64,000 nucleotides of DNA from Photobacterium kishitanii (GCF_003026355.1 NZ_PYON01000009.1:110836-174835), one strand, 5' to 3'. Positions 10,565 through 20,430 are shown, counted from the stretch's first letter. Numbers and translations are program-made. Notes: generated by a model from the sequence alone, not told the origin.

Positions 10565-12688
10565 GTGAATCCTATCGTAAAGACTTTCCAGTACGGTAAC
10601 CACACGGTTACTCTTGAGACTGGTGTTATAGCACGTCAAGCGACTGCTGCAGTAATGGTTAGCATGGACGACACTTCAGTGTTCGTTTCTGTTGTTGGTA
10701 AGAAAACAGCAGTAGAAGGCCAAGACTTCTTCCCGCTAACAGTGAACTACCAAGAGCGTACTTACGCTGCAGGTAAGATCCCTGGTGGTTTCTTCAAGCG
10801 TGAAGGTCGCCCTTCAGAAGGCGAAACACTGACTGCACGTCTAATTGACCGTCCAATCCGTCCGCTATTCCCTGACGATTTTAAAAACGAAGTACAAGTT
10901 ATTGCCACTGTGGTTTCTGTAAATCCTGCAGTTAACCCTGATATGGTAACAATGATTGGTACATCAGCGGCATTAGCTATTTCTGGTATTCCATTCAATG
11001 GTCCTATCGGTGCTGCACGTGTAGGTTACATTAACGATCAATTCGTTCTTAACCCAAGCAATGTAGAACTAGAAGAAAGCCGTCTAGATCTTGTTGTTGC
11101 TGGTACTAAAGATGCTGTTCTAATGGTTGAATCAGAAGCTGATCGCCTATCTGAAGAGCAAATGCTACAAGCAGTAGTGTTCGGTCACGACCAACAGCAA
11201 GTTGTTATCAATGCAATCAATGAGTTTGCAGCTGAAGTTGCAACACCAGCTTGGGATTGGACTGCTCCTGCAGAGAACACAGCACTTAAAACTAAGATCG
11301 CTGAACTTGCTGAAGCTAAGCTTGTTGAAGCTTACCAAATCACAGAGAAAATGGCGCGTTACGACCGTATTCATGAGATTGCTGCTGAAGTAAATGACGC
11401 AATTCTTGCTGAAGATGTTGATGCAAACGCGAAAGAAATCCACACTATCTTCCACGATCTAGAGAAGACAGTTGTACGTGGCCGTATCATTGCAGGTCTT
11501 CCACGTATCGATGGTCGTGAAAAGGACATGGTTCGTGCGCTAGACGTACGTACTGGTGTACTTCCACGTACTCACGGTTCTTCACTATTTACACGTGGTG
11601 AAACGCAAGCACTTGTTACTGCAACATTGGGTACACAACGTGATGCTCAAATCATTGATAGCATCATGGGTGAGAAGAAAGATCACTTCCTTCTTCACTA
11701 CAACTTCCCTCCATACTGTGTAGGTGAAACTGGTTTCGTTGGTTCGCCTAAGCGTCGTGAAATTGGTCACGGTAAGTTGGCGAAGCGTGGTATTCAAGCT
11801 GTTATGCCTTCTGTTGACGAGTTCCCGTACACAGTGCGTGTAGTATCAGAAATCACTGAATCTAACGGTTCATCTTCAATGGCTTCTGTATGTGGTACTT
11901 CACTTGCTCTTATGGACGCTGGTGTGCCAATCAAAGCATCTGTTGCGGGTATCGCAATGGGTCTTGTGAAAGAAGGCGATGATTTCGTTGTTCTTTCTGA
12001 CATTCTTGGTGATGAAGATCACCTAGGTGACATGGACTTTAAAGTAGCGGGTACTGACGACGGTATCACAGCACTTCAGATGGATATCAAGATTGAAGGT
12101 ATCACTAAAGAGATCATGGAAATTGCACTTAACCAAGCTAAAGGCGCGCGTAAGCACATCCTTAGCGTAATGGATAACGCAATTAACTCTCCTCGTGAAG
12201 ATATCTCTCAGTTTGCTCCTCGCATTCACATGATGAAGATCAACCCTGAGAAGATCAAAGATGTTATCGGTAAAGGTGGTGCAGTTATCCGTGCACTTAC
12301 TGAAGAAACTGGTACTACAATCGAAATCGAAGACGATGGTACAGTGAAGATCGCTGCGACTGAAGGGACTGCTGCACAAGAAGCAATCCGTCGTATCGAA
12401 GAAATCACAGCTGACGTTGAAGTTGGCCGTGTTTACACTGGTAAAGTAATGCGTATCGTTGATTTCGGTGCATTTGTATCAGTGATCGGTGCTAAAGAAG
12501 GTCTAGTTCACATTTCTCAAATCTCACAAGATCGTGTAGAGAAAGTGTCTGATTACCTACAGATGGGTCAAGAAGTTCAAGTTAAAGTACTTGAAATCGA
12601 CCGTCAAGGCCGTATCCGTCTAAGCATGAAAGAAGCAGTAGAAGCGCCAGCCGCAGCTCCTGCACAAGACGAGCAGCCACAAGGCTAA
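10565..12688 (+). CDS. pnp: Polyribonucleotide nucleotidyltransferase (PNPase)
   Basis: 3'-5' phosphorolytic exoribonuclease of the RNA degradosome. The 707-aa protein has two RNase PH-like domains, the active-site region [15 protein letters not shown], a KH domain ([13 protein letters not shown]) and a C-terminal S1 domain ([19 protein letters not shown]). Translation starts at GTG 10565, seven bases after AAGGA; no better ATG is near. It is cotranscribed with rpsO in relatives, but here it has its own promoter and processed leader. Confidence 0.98.
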   Translation: MNPIVKTFQYGNHTVTLETGVIARQATAAVMVSMDDTSVFVSVVGKKTAVEGQDFFPLTVNYQERTYAAGKIPGGFFKREGRPSEGETLTARLIDRPIRPLFPDDFKNEVQVIATVVSVNPAVNPDMVTMIGTSAALAISGIPFNGPIGAARVGYINDQFVLNPSNVELEESRLDLVVAGTKDAVLMVESEADRLSEEQMLQAVVFGHDQQQVVINAINEFAAEVATPAWDWTAPAENTALKTKIAELAEAKLVEAYQITEKMARYDRIHEIAAEVNDAILAEDVDANAKEIHTIFHDLEKTVVRGRIIAGLPRIDGREKDMVRALDVRTGVLPRTHGSSLFTRGETQALVTATLGTQRDAQIIDSIMGEKKDHFLLHYNFPPYCVGETGFVGSPKRREIGHGKLAKRGIQAVMPSVDEFPYTVRVVSEITESNGSSSMASVCGTSLALMDAGVPIKASVAGIAMGLVKEGDDFVVLSDILGDEDHLGDMDFKVAGTDDGITALQMDIKIEGITKEIMEIALNQAKGARKHILSVMDNAINSPREDISQFAPRIHMMKINPEKIKDVIGKGGAVIRALTEETGTTIEIEDDGTVKIAATEGTAAQEAIRRIEEITADVEVGRVYTGKVMRIVDFGAFVSVIGAKEGLVHISQISQDRVEKVSDYLQMGQEVQVKVLEIDRQGRIRLSMKEAVEAPAAAPAQDEQPQG

Positions 12689-12711
12689 ACGTTTTGCTAA
12701 TATCATGATAT

Positions 12712-12737
12712 AAAGGGGCTTAATAGCCCCTTTTTTT
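12712..12737 (+). terminator. pnp terminator
   Basis: AAAGGGGCT and AGCCCCTTT pair on a TAAT loop, followed by seven Ts in all. Confidence 0.9.
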
Positions 12738-12793
12738 GATCCAAATATTATCATAGACGCTGGATCGTCATTGATGTCACAGGGAGAAATGAG

Positions 12794-13696
12794 TTGATAA
12801 TACGCCATCTTCAATATGTTGTAATTGCGTCAGTGCTGATGTTGAGTGGTTGTTCAGCAATGCCAACAACATGGACCCATCCGCCAATGGCGATTCCTTA
12901 TCAACCTAGTTTGCAGCAGCAAATCCAGTTGGCACGAATTGAGCAAATATTACAGCAACCCAATATTCCTCAAACAACATTAGCGACCATTTATTATGAT
13001 CGCGGTTTACTGCATGACAGTTTAGGTTTACGTGATTTAGCACGACTTGATTTTAATAAATCGTTAACGTTAAACCCTAACCAGCCTGATTTATATAATG
13101 TTGCCGGGGTTATTTTCACTCAAATGGGGTTGTTTGATTTAGCTTATGAAGCGTTTGATTCGACCTTGGATCTCGCTCCAGAGCATCCTTATGCACACCG
13201 TAATCGAGGTATCGCGCTTTATTATGGTGAGCGTTACGATTTAGCGAATGATGATTTATTGCCGCATTACCAGCTGGATATTAATGATCCTTATCGAGTA
13301 ATTTGGCTCTACATTAATGATTTGAAATTTGTGCCAGAGCAAGCTCAAACATTACTTCAACAACGTTATGCGGCGAGTGATAAACAAGATTGGGGCTGGC
13401 AGATTGTGCGTATGTATCTTGGTGATATTAGTGAAGCGCAATTTTTAACTGAGATTGCCGAGCAGAGTAAAGATAATCAACAGTTGGCTTTGCGATTAAC
13501 TGAAGGCTATTTTTATTTAGCGCAGCGCTATCAAAATCAACAAGATTATTCGACTGCAGTTATGCTGTATAAACTTGCACTAGCGGGTAATGTGTATGAG
13601 TTTGTTGAACATCGACTGTCTTTACTTGAATTGGATCGTATTTTAACCGCTGAGCAAAATGCAGCACCAGTGGAACCAGTTCCTCCAAACGCATAG
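12794..13696 (+). CDS. nlpI: Lipoprotein NlpI (TPR adaptor)
   Basis: Outer-membrane lipoprotein; in E. coli NlpI is a TPR adaptor that brings substrates such as MepS to the protease Prc. The 300-aa protein has a signal peptide with lipobox LSGC (Cys20) and TPR-like helices (YYDRGLLHDSLGLRDLARLDF, LFDLAYEAFDSTLDLAPEHP). The start is a TTG at 12794, seven bases after AGGGAG; I see no in-frame ATG that would keep the signal peptide. It follows pnp as in E. coli but behind a terminator. Confidence 0.93.
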   Translation: MIIRHLQYVVIASVLMLSGCSAMPTTWTHPPMAIPYQPSLQQQIQLARIEQILQQPNIPQTTLATIYYDRGLLHDSLGLRDLARLDFNKSLTLNPNQPDLYNVAGVIFTQMGLFDLAYEAFDSTLDLAPEHPYAHRNRGIALYYGERYDLANDDLLPHYQLDINDPYRVIWLYINDLKFVPEQAQTLLQQRYAASDKQDWGWQIVRMYLGDISEAQFLTEIAEQSKDNQQLALRLTEGYFYLAQRYQNQQDYSTAVMLYKLALAGNVYEFVEHRLSLLELDRILTAEQNAAPVEPVPPNA

Positions 13697-13713
13697 TCAT
13701 CATGATTTTCTAT

Positions 13714-13747
13714 AAAAATAGCCGCTATGAAAAGCGGCTATTTTTTT
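13714..13747. terminator. Bidirectional terminator nlpI / ubiV
   Basis: AAAAATAGCCGCT and AGCGGCTATTTTT pair around ATGAAA, with an A run before and a T run after, so it can end nlpI on plus and ubiV on minus. Confidence 0.9.
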
Positions 13748-13776
13748 ATTTTAATCGAATCTCGAACCTCGAACCT

Positions 13777-14652
13777 CTAACGAATATCTAATCCTGCAAG
13801 ATTATGCCAATAGCCATTACATTGATGACCATCAGCCAGAGGATGACGAATCGTACTTTGCTCATTAGCACGGAAATCATCGATTAAGGTGAGGGTATCA
13901 AGTCCCATAGGGCTTAACCTGACTACATCGACCATATCTTTCATGCCTTTCAAATCGTTGATCAAGTTATAGCAGTAGCCTGATTGGGTTTGAATGCCAT
14001 TGAGGGTGAAGATTTTTTGATCTTCTTGACTGTTCACAGTGATCCCTTGTGGATACTTGATACAACAAGTCTCACAATCATCTTTAGCTTTATTTTCAGC
14101 TCGAGCAGTAAAGCAGCGGGCTGAATAGGCAAGAGGTAAATAACCATAGCTAAAGACTTCGGTTTCGAATTGTTGACGGATACCTAAAGCCTCACATTCG
14201 GTAAGTGTGTTAGCTAACCAATCACGAGACAGTTCAACCGGCATACACCAACGGGTCATGCCTTGTTTAACAAATAGTTTGAGGGTTTGGGCGTTATAGC
14301 AGTTAACCGCAGGACCAACCACAAACGGCACCTTGCTTTGTGATGCAAGTTGAATCGCAGATACATCGTTAGCTTCAACAATAAAGTCGCCGTTATCGAT
14401 ATATTTTTTCATGATGTTAACTTCGCTAGGCGCTTCTAGCAATGCCATGGTTGATAGCACGACTTGCTTACCATTGGTGGCAAGTTCTTTCGCAATATCT
14501 ATCCATTGAGCTGGTTTTAGGGCACGACGTTTAGAGCACACCGTCTCACCTAAATAAATAATATCAACATTACTGTGCTTTGCTTGCTGATAAAAGGTTT
14601 CAACATCATGCTGAGGCCAAAAGTATAATAATGGCCCTAGTGAGTATTTCAT
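13777..14652 (-). CDS. ubiV: O2-independent ubiquinone hydroxylation protein UbiV
   Basis: U32-family iron-sulfur protein that works with UbiU and UbiT to hydroxylate the ubiquinone ring without oxygen. At 291 aa it is family length. The four 4Fe-4S ligands known in E. coli sit at identical positions: Cys39, Cys180, Cys193 and Cys197 (a CETCC cluster, so Cys196 also exists). I start at the ATG at 14652, preceded by AAGGGA; a longer reading from 14688 would overlap ubiU. It begins 10 bases after the ubiU stop. Confidence 0.95.
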   Translation of the reverse strand: MKYSLGPLLYFWPQHDVETFYQQAKHSNVDIIYLGETVCSKRRALKPAQWIDIAKELATNGKQVVLSTMALLEAPSEVNIMKKYIDNGDFIVEANDVSAIQLASQSKVPFVVGPAVNCYNAQTLKLFVKQGMTRWCMPVELSRDWLANTLTECEALGIRQQFETEVFSYGYLPLAYSARCFTARAENKAKDDCETCCIKYPQGITVNSQEDQKIFTLNGIQTQSGYCYNLINDLKGMKDMVDVVRLSPMGLDTLTLIDDFRANEQSTIRHPLADGHQCNGYWHNLAGLDIR

Positions 14653-14662
14653 TAATGATCCC

Positions 14663-15670
14663 TTATTGCCATTTGCGGTGGTATGCACCTAACGTCGTTT
14701 GCTTACCTTCAGACAGGTTACCCAGACATGCATTCCATGCTGGATTAACACTGTAGCCTTCAGGATTTGCTAAATAGTGGTCAATTGCTGCACGCCAAGT
14801 ACGGGTTACTTGCTCAACATAAGCAGGGCTGCGTTGGCGACCTTCAATTTTAACTGATGCAATATTAGCCTTAAATAGCTCAGGTAAAATTTCTAGGGTA
14901 TTAAGGCTAGTTGGCTCTTCTAGTGCGTGATAGCGCTTGTTTTCACCGTCGATATTAATATCAAATCGGCCTTTACATAGCGTGGGATAACCAGCATTTT
15001 CACCTTGAGTATAGCGATCAATTAAAATTTCATTTAAGCGCGATTCTAATCCTTGTGGTGTTTCTTGCCAGCGAACATACTTTGCTGGAGAACAAGCACC
15101 AACCGTATTGGGGGATTCGCCTGTCATGTAAGATGATAAATAGCAGCGTCCTTCAGACATAATACATAAACTACCAAAAGCAAAAACTTCTAATTGCATA
15201 TCAGTATTACGGGCTAATTGCTTAACTTGATGGATAGAAAGTACCCGCGGTAACACGACGCGTTTGATATTGAAATTTTGCTGGTAATAATCGATTGCAG
15301 CGGTGTTAGTTGCTGATGCCTGCACTGAGAGATGTAACTCTAAATCAGGGTAAGTGGTTGCGGCATATTCAAGTACGCCAATATCAGCCACGATCAGAGC
15401 ATCAACGCCCATTGCCGCTGCGTTATCAACCGCTTTAGTCCAGCGACTAAAGCCATCTGGGTGAGCAAAGGTATTTAAAGCCACATGTAATTTACGATCG
15501 TGATCTTTTACATATTGTACGGCTTTTTCAAGCTTGCGATCGGTGAAGTTTAAACCAGCAAAGTGGCGGGCGTTAGTATCGTCCTTAAAACCGATATAAA
15601 CTGCATCTGCACCGTTATCGATAGCTGTTTTTAATGCTGGAAGATTACCAGCGGGGCAAAGAAGCTCCAT
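14663..15670 (-). CDS. ubiU: O2-independent ubiquinone hydroxylation protein UbiU
   Basis: Partner of UbiV in anaerobic ubiquinone synthesis, U32 family. From the family start MELLCPAGNLPALK the protein is 335 aa; a longer reading from 15772 adds 34 residues unlike the family. The cluster ligands Cys169, Cys176, Cys193 and Cys232 match E. coli UbiU exactly, within GSLCIMSEGRCYLSS, GACSP and TLCKGR. It is the promoter-proximal gene of the ubiUV pair; a possible FNR site lies about 90 bases upstream. Confidence 0.96.
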   Translation of the reverse strand: MELLCPAGNLPALKTAIDNGADAVYIGFKDDTNARHFAGLNFTDRKLEKAVQYVKDHDRKLHVALNTFAHPDGFSRWTKAVDNAAAMGVDALIVADIGVLEYAATTYPDLELHLSVQASATNTAAIDYYQQNFNIKRVVLPRVLSIHQVKQLARNTDMQLEVFAFGSLCIMSEGRCYLSSYMTGESPNTVGACSPAKYVRWQETPQGLESRLNEILIDRYTQGENAGYPTLCKGRFDINIDGENKRYHALEEPTSLNTLEILPELFKANIASVKIEGRQRSPAYVEQVTRTWRAAIDHYLANPEGYSVNPAWNACLGNLSEGKQTTLGAYHRKWQ

Positions 15671-15758
15671 GTTATTTATTATCCAATCTTTGCATAAAAG
15701 CGATGCCATCATAGTAAAAGTGTTTATGGCGGCAGATCTTGATGTTAGGCAGGTTTGG

Positions 15759-15772
15759 TTGATATTAAACAA
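15759..15772 (-). promoter_or_regulatory. Possible FNR site upstream of ubiU
   Basis: TTGAT-ATTA-AACAA differs from the FNR consensus TTGAT-N4-ATCAA at one base. On the minus strand a TACTAT -10 candidate lies at 15711-15716; with that start the site would be centred near -61.5, a usual class I position. ubiUV is FNR-controlled in E. coli as I recall. Confidence 0.45.
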
Positions 15773-15810
15773 TAAAATTGTTACTAAATGATCGTGTTTT
15801 GAGGTTCATA

Positions 15811-17850
15811 TCAGCCATTAAGATAAACTTTTTCCTTTAATAACAAGTCTTCAAGTTCTTGCTTTGGCATTGGGCGGTGAAAATGAAATCCTTGAATATA
15901 GTCGCAATTAAGGTTTGATAGTAAAGTTGCTTGTTGGCGAGTTTCAATGCCTTCTGCCACTACACTCATGTTGAGTGATTTACCTAAATTGATGATATTT
16001 TCGATGAGGGTAATTTGTCTCGGAATGGTATCAATATCTTTAATAAAAGCGCGATCAATTTTGAGTTCATCTAGCGGAAACCTCGCTAAATAAGACAATG
16101 ATGAATATCCGGTACCAAAGTCATCAATAGATAATGCAAACCCTTGTTGCTTAATGGCATTGAGCATTTGGATGGTATGTTCACCGTCGCTCATTACTGA
16201 ACTTTCGGTAAGCTCAAAGGTAAAATCTGCCGCATTGATTCCTGTTGATTGACGTAGTTTATCGACAAAACTAATTAATTTAGGATTTTCAAATTGTTGT
16301 GATGATAAGTTGATTGCTACTCGCCCTTTTAAGAGCTGTTGTTTTTTCCATTGCTTAACGGTAGTAAATACCTCTCGCATCACCACACGGCCTAGTTGCT
16401 CGATGAGACCAGATCGTTCAGCAACAGGAATAAATTGGGCTGGGCTAATGTAGCCCTCAACGGGGTGCTTCCAACGAACTAATGCTTCTGCACCGTCAAT
16501 TTCAAAATTTTTGGCGTTAACTTTAGGTTGATACCATACTTCTAAGCCATTATTTTGCAGTGCTTTTTGTAGTTCTATTTCCAGCCATAATCGCATTCGA
16601 GCTTCTTTACTCATTGCATCACTGAAAACCACTAACCGATTTCTACCGCGATTTTTGGCTTCATACATTGCAGTGTCGGCATTTTGCAACATCATGCGCG
16701 CATCATGGCCATTACCCGGCGATTTAACCATCCCAATTGAGCAGGCAAGGTGCTTACTAAAATAACGCAGATCAAAGGGTTGGTTAACTAACGCAATGAT
16801 TTGTTCTGCAATTATTTCACCGCTATTTTCATGTTCAGGGTGTGCCAGTAAAACGGCAAATTCATCACCACTTAAATGACCAATAAGCGCATTTTTAGGT
16901 AACAGTTGTTGCAATCGCAGCGCAATTTCTTGCAGGACTTTATCACCAATATGATGCCCTAATGAGTCATTGATGTTTTTAAAGTTATCAATGTCGATAT
17001 ATAGCATAAATAGCGGTGTATTGGCTTTCATTAGCAGTTCAAGTTGGCGACTAAAGCCATAGCGATTATAAAGGCCCGTTAAAGGATCCAGTTGAGTTAA
17101 TTGCTCAATTTTATGCTGTTGTTCATCAGTGCTGGTGTCGGGAGTGAGCTTTATTAGTAATGCCGCTTCCCCCATCATGGTAATAGCCGTTGTCGTTACC
17201 ATCAATGGCGAGTGAGCATCATTATGAGCAGAATAATAATGGCGATTATTGTTATGGGTTGCTTGAGCGAATGTTTTACTGTGACAAGGTTGTTTCTTAT
17301 TATCGAGTAACACATGATCAAGTGCTTGTCCGAGTAAGGCATTTTTTGAGGTCATACCCAATAGTTCAACGGCGCGTTGATTGGCATTCATGATGATATT
17401 TTTTTCAATCACACAGATACCATCAGTCATCAGGTTTTGAAGTTGGGTCAGTTGATGCTCTGATTCTTGCAATGAGTTGATTAATACATGGCGTTCTGAA
17501 GTATCTACGGAATGTAAAATAATATGATCAATTTTACCGTCGACATTCGTTAACGGTGCCAAGCTAATGTGCAAACTGGTGTGATGATCAGTGTCATTGA
17601 TAATAATTTCAGCTTCAATAACTTCGCCATTAAATGCACGTTCGTAATAAGGTTTTAAGCATTGATAGTAGTAGCTACCAAGAGTGTCAATATCATTACT
17701 ACCAATGAGTTCGTGTTGTGGTTTACCACTGATATCACTATAACGATTATTAACACTATGATAGTGGTGTTGGTCGTTAAGAATCGCAAATAGGAAAGGA
17801 CTATTATTTGTCAGTAATGGAAACCAATAGTCAAGTTGCTCTATTTGCAT
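15811..17850 (-). CDS. PAS-GGDEF-EAL cyclic-di-GMP protein
   Basis: A 679-aa signalling protein with two PAS-like segments (about 10-125 and 135-240), a GGDEF domain (about 250-410) and an EAL domain (about 420-670). The GGDEF signature reads SGDEF (327-331), with no RxxD inhibitory site before it. The EAL residues look complete: EALVRW (455), AINLSSQQF, FELTES, IDDFGTG (575), K597, VAEGIE and Q653. I infer an active phosphodiesterase; cyclase activity is uncertain. No membrane segment or signal peptide is seen. It is inserted between ubiU and ubiT. Confidence 0.93.
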   Translation of the reverse strand: MQIEQLDYWFPLLTNNSPFLFAILNDQHHYHSVNNRYSDISGKPQHELIGSNDIDTLGSYYYQCLKPYYERAFNGEVIEAEIIINDTDHHTSLHISLAPLTNVDGKIDHIILHSVDTSERHVLINSLQESEHQLTQLQNLMTDGICVIEKNIIMNANQRAVELLGMTSKNALLGQALDHVLLDNKKQPCHSKTFAQATHNNNRHYYSAHNDAHSPLMVTTTAITMMGEAALLIKLTPDTSTDEQQHKIEQLTQLDPLTGLYNRYGFSRQLELLMKANTPLFMLYIDIDNFKNINDSLGHHIGDKVLQEIALRLQQLLPKNALIGHLSGDEFAVLLAHPEHENSGEIIAEQIIALVNQPFDLRYFSKHLACSIGMVKSPGNGHDARMMLQNADTAMYEAKNRGRNRLVVFSDAMSKEARMRLWLEIELQKALQNNGLEVWYQPKVNAKNFEIDGAEALVRWKHPVEGYISPAQFIPVAERSGLIEQLGRVVMREVFTTVKQWKKQQLLKGRVAINLSSQQFENPKLISFVDKLRQSTGINAADFTFELTESSVMSDGEHTIQMLNAIKQQGFALSIDDFGTGYSSLSYLARFPLDELKIDRAFIKDIDTIPRQITLIENIINLGKSLNMSVVAEGIETRQQATLLSNLNCDYIQGFHFHRPMPKQELEDLLLKEKVYLNG

Positions 17851-18071
17851 GAATGTCTAATCCTTAGCGTTATATTTGAATGTTAATAATAAGTTGGTGC
17901 TAAATCATAGTTAGTGTAAATGTTAGTGAGGGTAAATATAATGTTTATTAACAAAATAATAGTGAGTTTTTCTAGAGCAGTTGCTTTTTTTTGACTCAAG
18001 GCATAAAACAAATGGCTAAGATTGCCATACAATTCATTTTTAGCGTTCGATTTTAAACAGGAATACAAATA

Positions 18072-18593
18072 GTGATTGCTCAACTTAGACGAAAATTGGT
18101 TCAACGCGGCCCGGCATTCTTACGTGTCCCTGCAAAGCTAACCCCGTTCGCTATTCAAAAGAAAATGATGCTTGATGGCTTGGCGATGGTTTTTAAAGAA
18201 GCTTTAGAGGACGGTGATTTTGAGTTTCTTGAAGATCGTTGGCTAAAAGTTGAAGTGCGTGATTTAGGGTTACAGTGGTTTATTAGTTATCAAGATCAGC
18301 AGTTGGTTGTTGCTGAGCAATGCGACCAGCATGATGTAAGCTTTAGTGGTGAGTGTAATGACTTAGTATTAATTGCGGCACGCAAAGAAGATCCTGATAC
18401 ACTGTTCTTCCAACGTCGTCTTCGTATAGAAGGGGATACTGAACTGGGGCTGGAAGTAAAGAATTTGATGGATAGTATTGATCTTGATTCTTTACCTGCT
18501 CTGGTAAAATTTGTGTTACAGCAATCAGCTGATTTTATTCATCAGGGAATGCAGACTAACGTGATTGAGAAAGAGGTTATACATGCTCATTAG
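18072..18593 (+). CDS. ubiT: Ubiquinone accessory lipid carrier UbiT
   Basis: SCP2-domain protein required with UbiUV for anaerobic ubiquinone synthesis and able to bind prenyl-quinone intermediates (known for E. coli YhbT). The 173-aa protein keeps family blocks LTPFAIQKKMM, FEFLEDRWLKVEVRDLGLQW and KEDPDTLFFQRRLRIEGDTELG. The start is GTG 18072; AGGAA stands about nine bases upstream. It runs opposite to ubiUV, as in E. coli, but with the GGDEF-EAL gene between them. Its 3' end overlaps the next gene by 11 bases. Confidence 0.93.
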   Translation: MIAQLRRKLVQRGPAFLRVPAKLTPFAIQKKMMLDGLAMVFKEALEDGDFEFLEDRWLKVEVRDLGLQWFISYQDQQLVVAEQCDQHDVSFSGECNDLVLIAARKEDPDTLFFQRRLRIEGDTELGLEVKNLMDSIDLDSLPALVKFVLQQSADFIHQGMQTNVIEKEVIHAH

Positions 18594-19089
18594 ATCTGAA
18601 GCGCCTGCTGATATTCTATTAATTGATGCATTGTTAAAATCAGTTTTTGAGACTGACGCCGAAGCTAATTTGGTGATGCGTTTACGTGAAAATGGCTGTC
18701 GTACATTGTCATTAGTTGCTTGTACAGATGATGGTGAAGTGATTGGGCATGCTTTTTTTAGTCCGGTAACGGTCGCTGGACAAGAAACGAATTGGCAAGG
18801 TCTTGCTCCTTTAGCTGTGCGTGAGGATCATCGCCATCAAGGGGTTGGTCTAGCATTATTAGCGGAAGCGCAAGCAACGTTAGCCGATTTTGATTATCCG
18901 ACAGTGGTGGTATTAGGTGATCCTAATTATTATCAGCAAGCGGGTTATCAACCGGCACTTAAGTATGGTTTAACATGCAGTTGGCCCGGCACTGAAGAGG
19001 CTTTCATGGTGTTAGAAGTTGTGCCTGGTAGTGTTAAACAATATCAAGGTTTGGTTGAATATTGTGAAGAGTTTAATGCGTTAGCCTAA
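18583..19089 (+). CDS. yhbS: YhbS-type GNAT acetyltransferase
   Basis: A 168-aa GCN5-related N-acetyltransferase. It starts MLIRSEAPAD like E. coli YhbS, with FETDAEANLV, the acetyl-CoA loop HRHQGVGLALL, and PTVVVLGDPNYYQQAGY. AGAGG precedes ATG 18583; upstream in-frame codons lie within ubiT and are unlikely starts. The 11-base overlap with ubiT indicates coupled translation. The substrate is not certain. Confidence 0.88.
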   Translation: MLIRSEAPADILLIDALLKSVFETDAEANLVMRLRENGCRTLSLVACTDDGEVIGHAFFSPVTVAGQETNWQGLAPLAVREDHRHQGVGLALLAEAQATLADFDYPTVVVLGDPNYYQQAGYQPALKYGLTCSWPGTEEAFMVLEVVPGSVKQYQGLVEYCEEFNALA

Positions 19090-19111
19090 TCATGTGGTTA
19101 ATAGCCAAAAT

Positions 19112-19164
19112 AAAAAGCCACACTGGACATTAACGACAACACGTTAATAATGGTGTGGCTTTTT
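19112..19164 (+). terminator. Terminator after yhbS
   Basis: AAAAAGCCACAC pairs with GTGTGGCTTTTT, with an inner stem TTAACG/CGTTAA inside the loop. The structure ends in a five-T run. Confidence 0.85.
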
Positions 19165-19218
19165 GGTTTTTATTAACAACCTATTCATAGATTGGTGCAA
19201 CAAGGTTAATATTGAGAA

Positions 19219-19290
19219 TTAAGAATTCTTTATTTGTCATTTAGCTTAATATTTAGTGGTGGTATTTTGTCGCTAAGAAATAATTCTTAA
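19219..19290 (+). promoter_or_regulatory. Inverted repeat upstream of gldA
   Basis: TTAAGAATT at 19219-19227 and AATTCTTAA at 19282-19290 are perfect complements 54 bases apart. The right arm overlaps the AAGGA ribosome site (19289-19293). It could be a pair of operator half-sites or an RNA stem that hides the ribosome site. Confidence 0.35.
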
Positions 19291-19302
19291 GGAATAGCAT
19301 CG

Positions 19303-20400
19303 ATGATCCCACGTAGTATTACCTCACCTAAAAAATTTATTATTGGCCAAAACCTGTTACCGCAACTGGATGGGTTTATTAAAGATTTTGGTAATAATGC
19401 TTTATTGATTTGTGATGAATTTATTCTTAATAAAGTACAAGCTGAAGCATTACCCTCTTTACAGCAAGCGAGCATTACCGCTCATGCAGAACAATTTCAA
19501 TATGAATGTACTGATACTGAAATTGGTCGTATTCATGAGATAGTAAAACACCACGGCGCAAATGTTGTAGTGGGTATCGGTGGTGGTAAAACTATGGATG
19601 TTGCCAAAGCGGTGGCGCATTTTGCTAAAATTCCAGTGATTATTTTTCCAACCATCGCTTCAACGGATGCGCCTTGTACTGCATTATCAGTGATATATAA
19701 AGACGATGGTGAGTTTGATCGTTACTTGTTCTTACCTCAAAATCCAGATGCGGTTATAGCTGATACCGGTATCATTGCTGCTGCTCCAACGAAGTTTTTT
19801 GCTGCTGGTATTGGTGATGCTCTTGCTACTTTCTTTGAAGCACGTGCTTGTTGTTATGCCGATGGACTAAACTTAGTCCAAAAACGAGTATCACGTACTG
19901 GTTTAGGTATGGCACTAATGTGTTATGAACTGATTGTTGAAAATGTTGAAATGGCTATGGACGCAGCACGCCGTCATGTCGTTACTCCAGCATTAGAAGA
20001 AATGGTTGAAGCGACTATTTACTTAAGCGGGGTTGGTGCTGAGTCTGGTGGTTTAGCTGCTGCACATGCGATCAGCAACGGTATGTCATCACTACCGCAA
20101 CTACATCATATTCAACATGGTGAAAAAGTCGCTTTTGGTTTACTAACCCAATTGGTATTAGAAAAAGCTGACGCAGAAGAGATTGAAAACGTTATTTATG
20201 TAATGAAAACAGCAGGTCTACCATTAACACTTGCCGATTTTGGCATTGAAGAAATGGTTGAAGCTGATTGGCGTCAAGTCGCTGAAATTGCTTGTGCTGA
20301 AGGTGATACCATGGGCAATATGCCCGTTAAAGTGAATGCAGAGCGTGTTTACCAAGCAATGGTTGCCGCAGATGCATTAGCTCAACGTTACCATGATTAA
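19303..20400 (+). CDS. gldA: Glycerol dehydrogenase
   Basis: NAD-dependent zinc enzyme of the iron-type alcohol dehydrogenase superfamily, oxidising glycerol to dihydroxyacetone (or reducing related ketones). The 365-aa length fits. The NAD site GIGGGKTMDVAKAVAH, the STDAPCTALSVIY block, and metal-ligand regions GIGDALATFFEAR and AHAISNGMS...HGEKVAFG are visible. The ribosome site is AAGGA. It is a single-gene unit between terminators, so regulation is probably local; the inverted repeat upstream is a candidate site. Confidence 0.93.
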   Translation: MIPRSITSPKKFIIGQNLLPQLDGFIKDFGNNALLICDEFILNKVQAEALPSLQQASITAHAEQFQYECTDTEIGRIHEIVKHHGANVVVGIGGGKTMDVAKAVAHFAKIPVIIFPTIASTDAPCTALSVIYKDDGEFDRYLFLPQNPDAVIADTGIIAAAPTKFFAAGIGDALATFFEARACCYADGLNLVQKRVSRTGLGMALMCYELIVENVEMAMDAARRHVVTPALEEMVEATIYLSGVGAESGGLAAAHAISNGMSSLPQLHHIQHGEKVAFGLLTQLVLEKADAEEIENVIYVMKTAGLPLTLADFGIEEMVEADWRQVAEIACAEGDTMGNMPVKVNAERVYQAMVAADALAQRYHD

Positions 20401-20430
20401 TGCTTAAGCTTGATGATCACTGAATAATAA

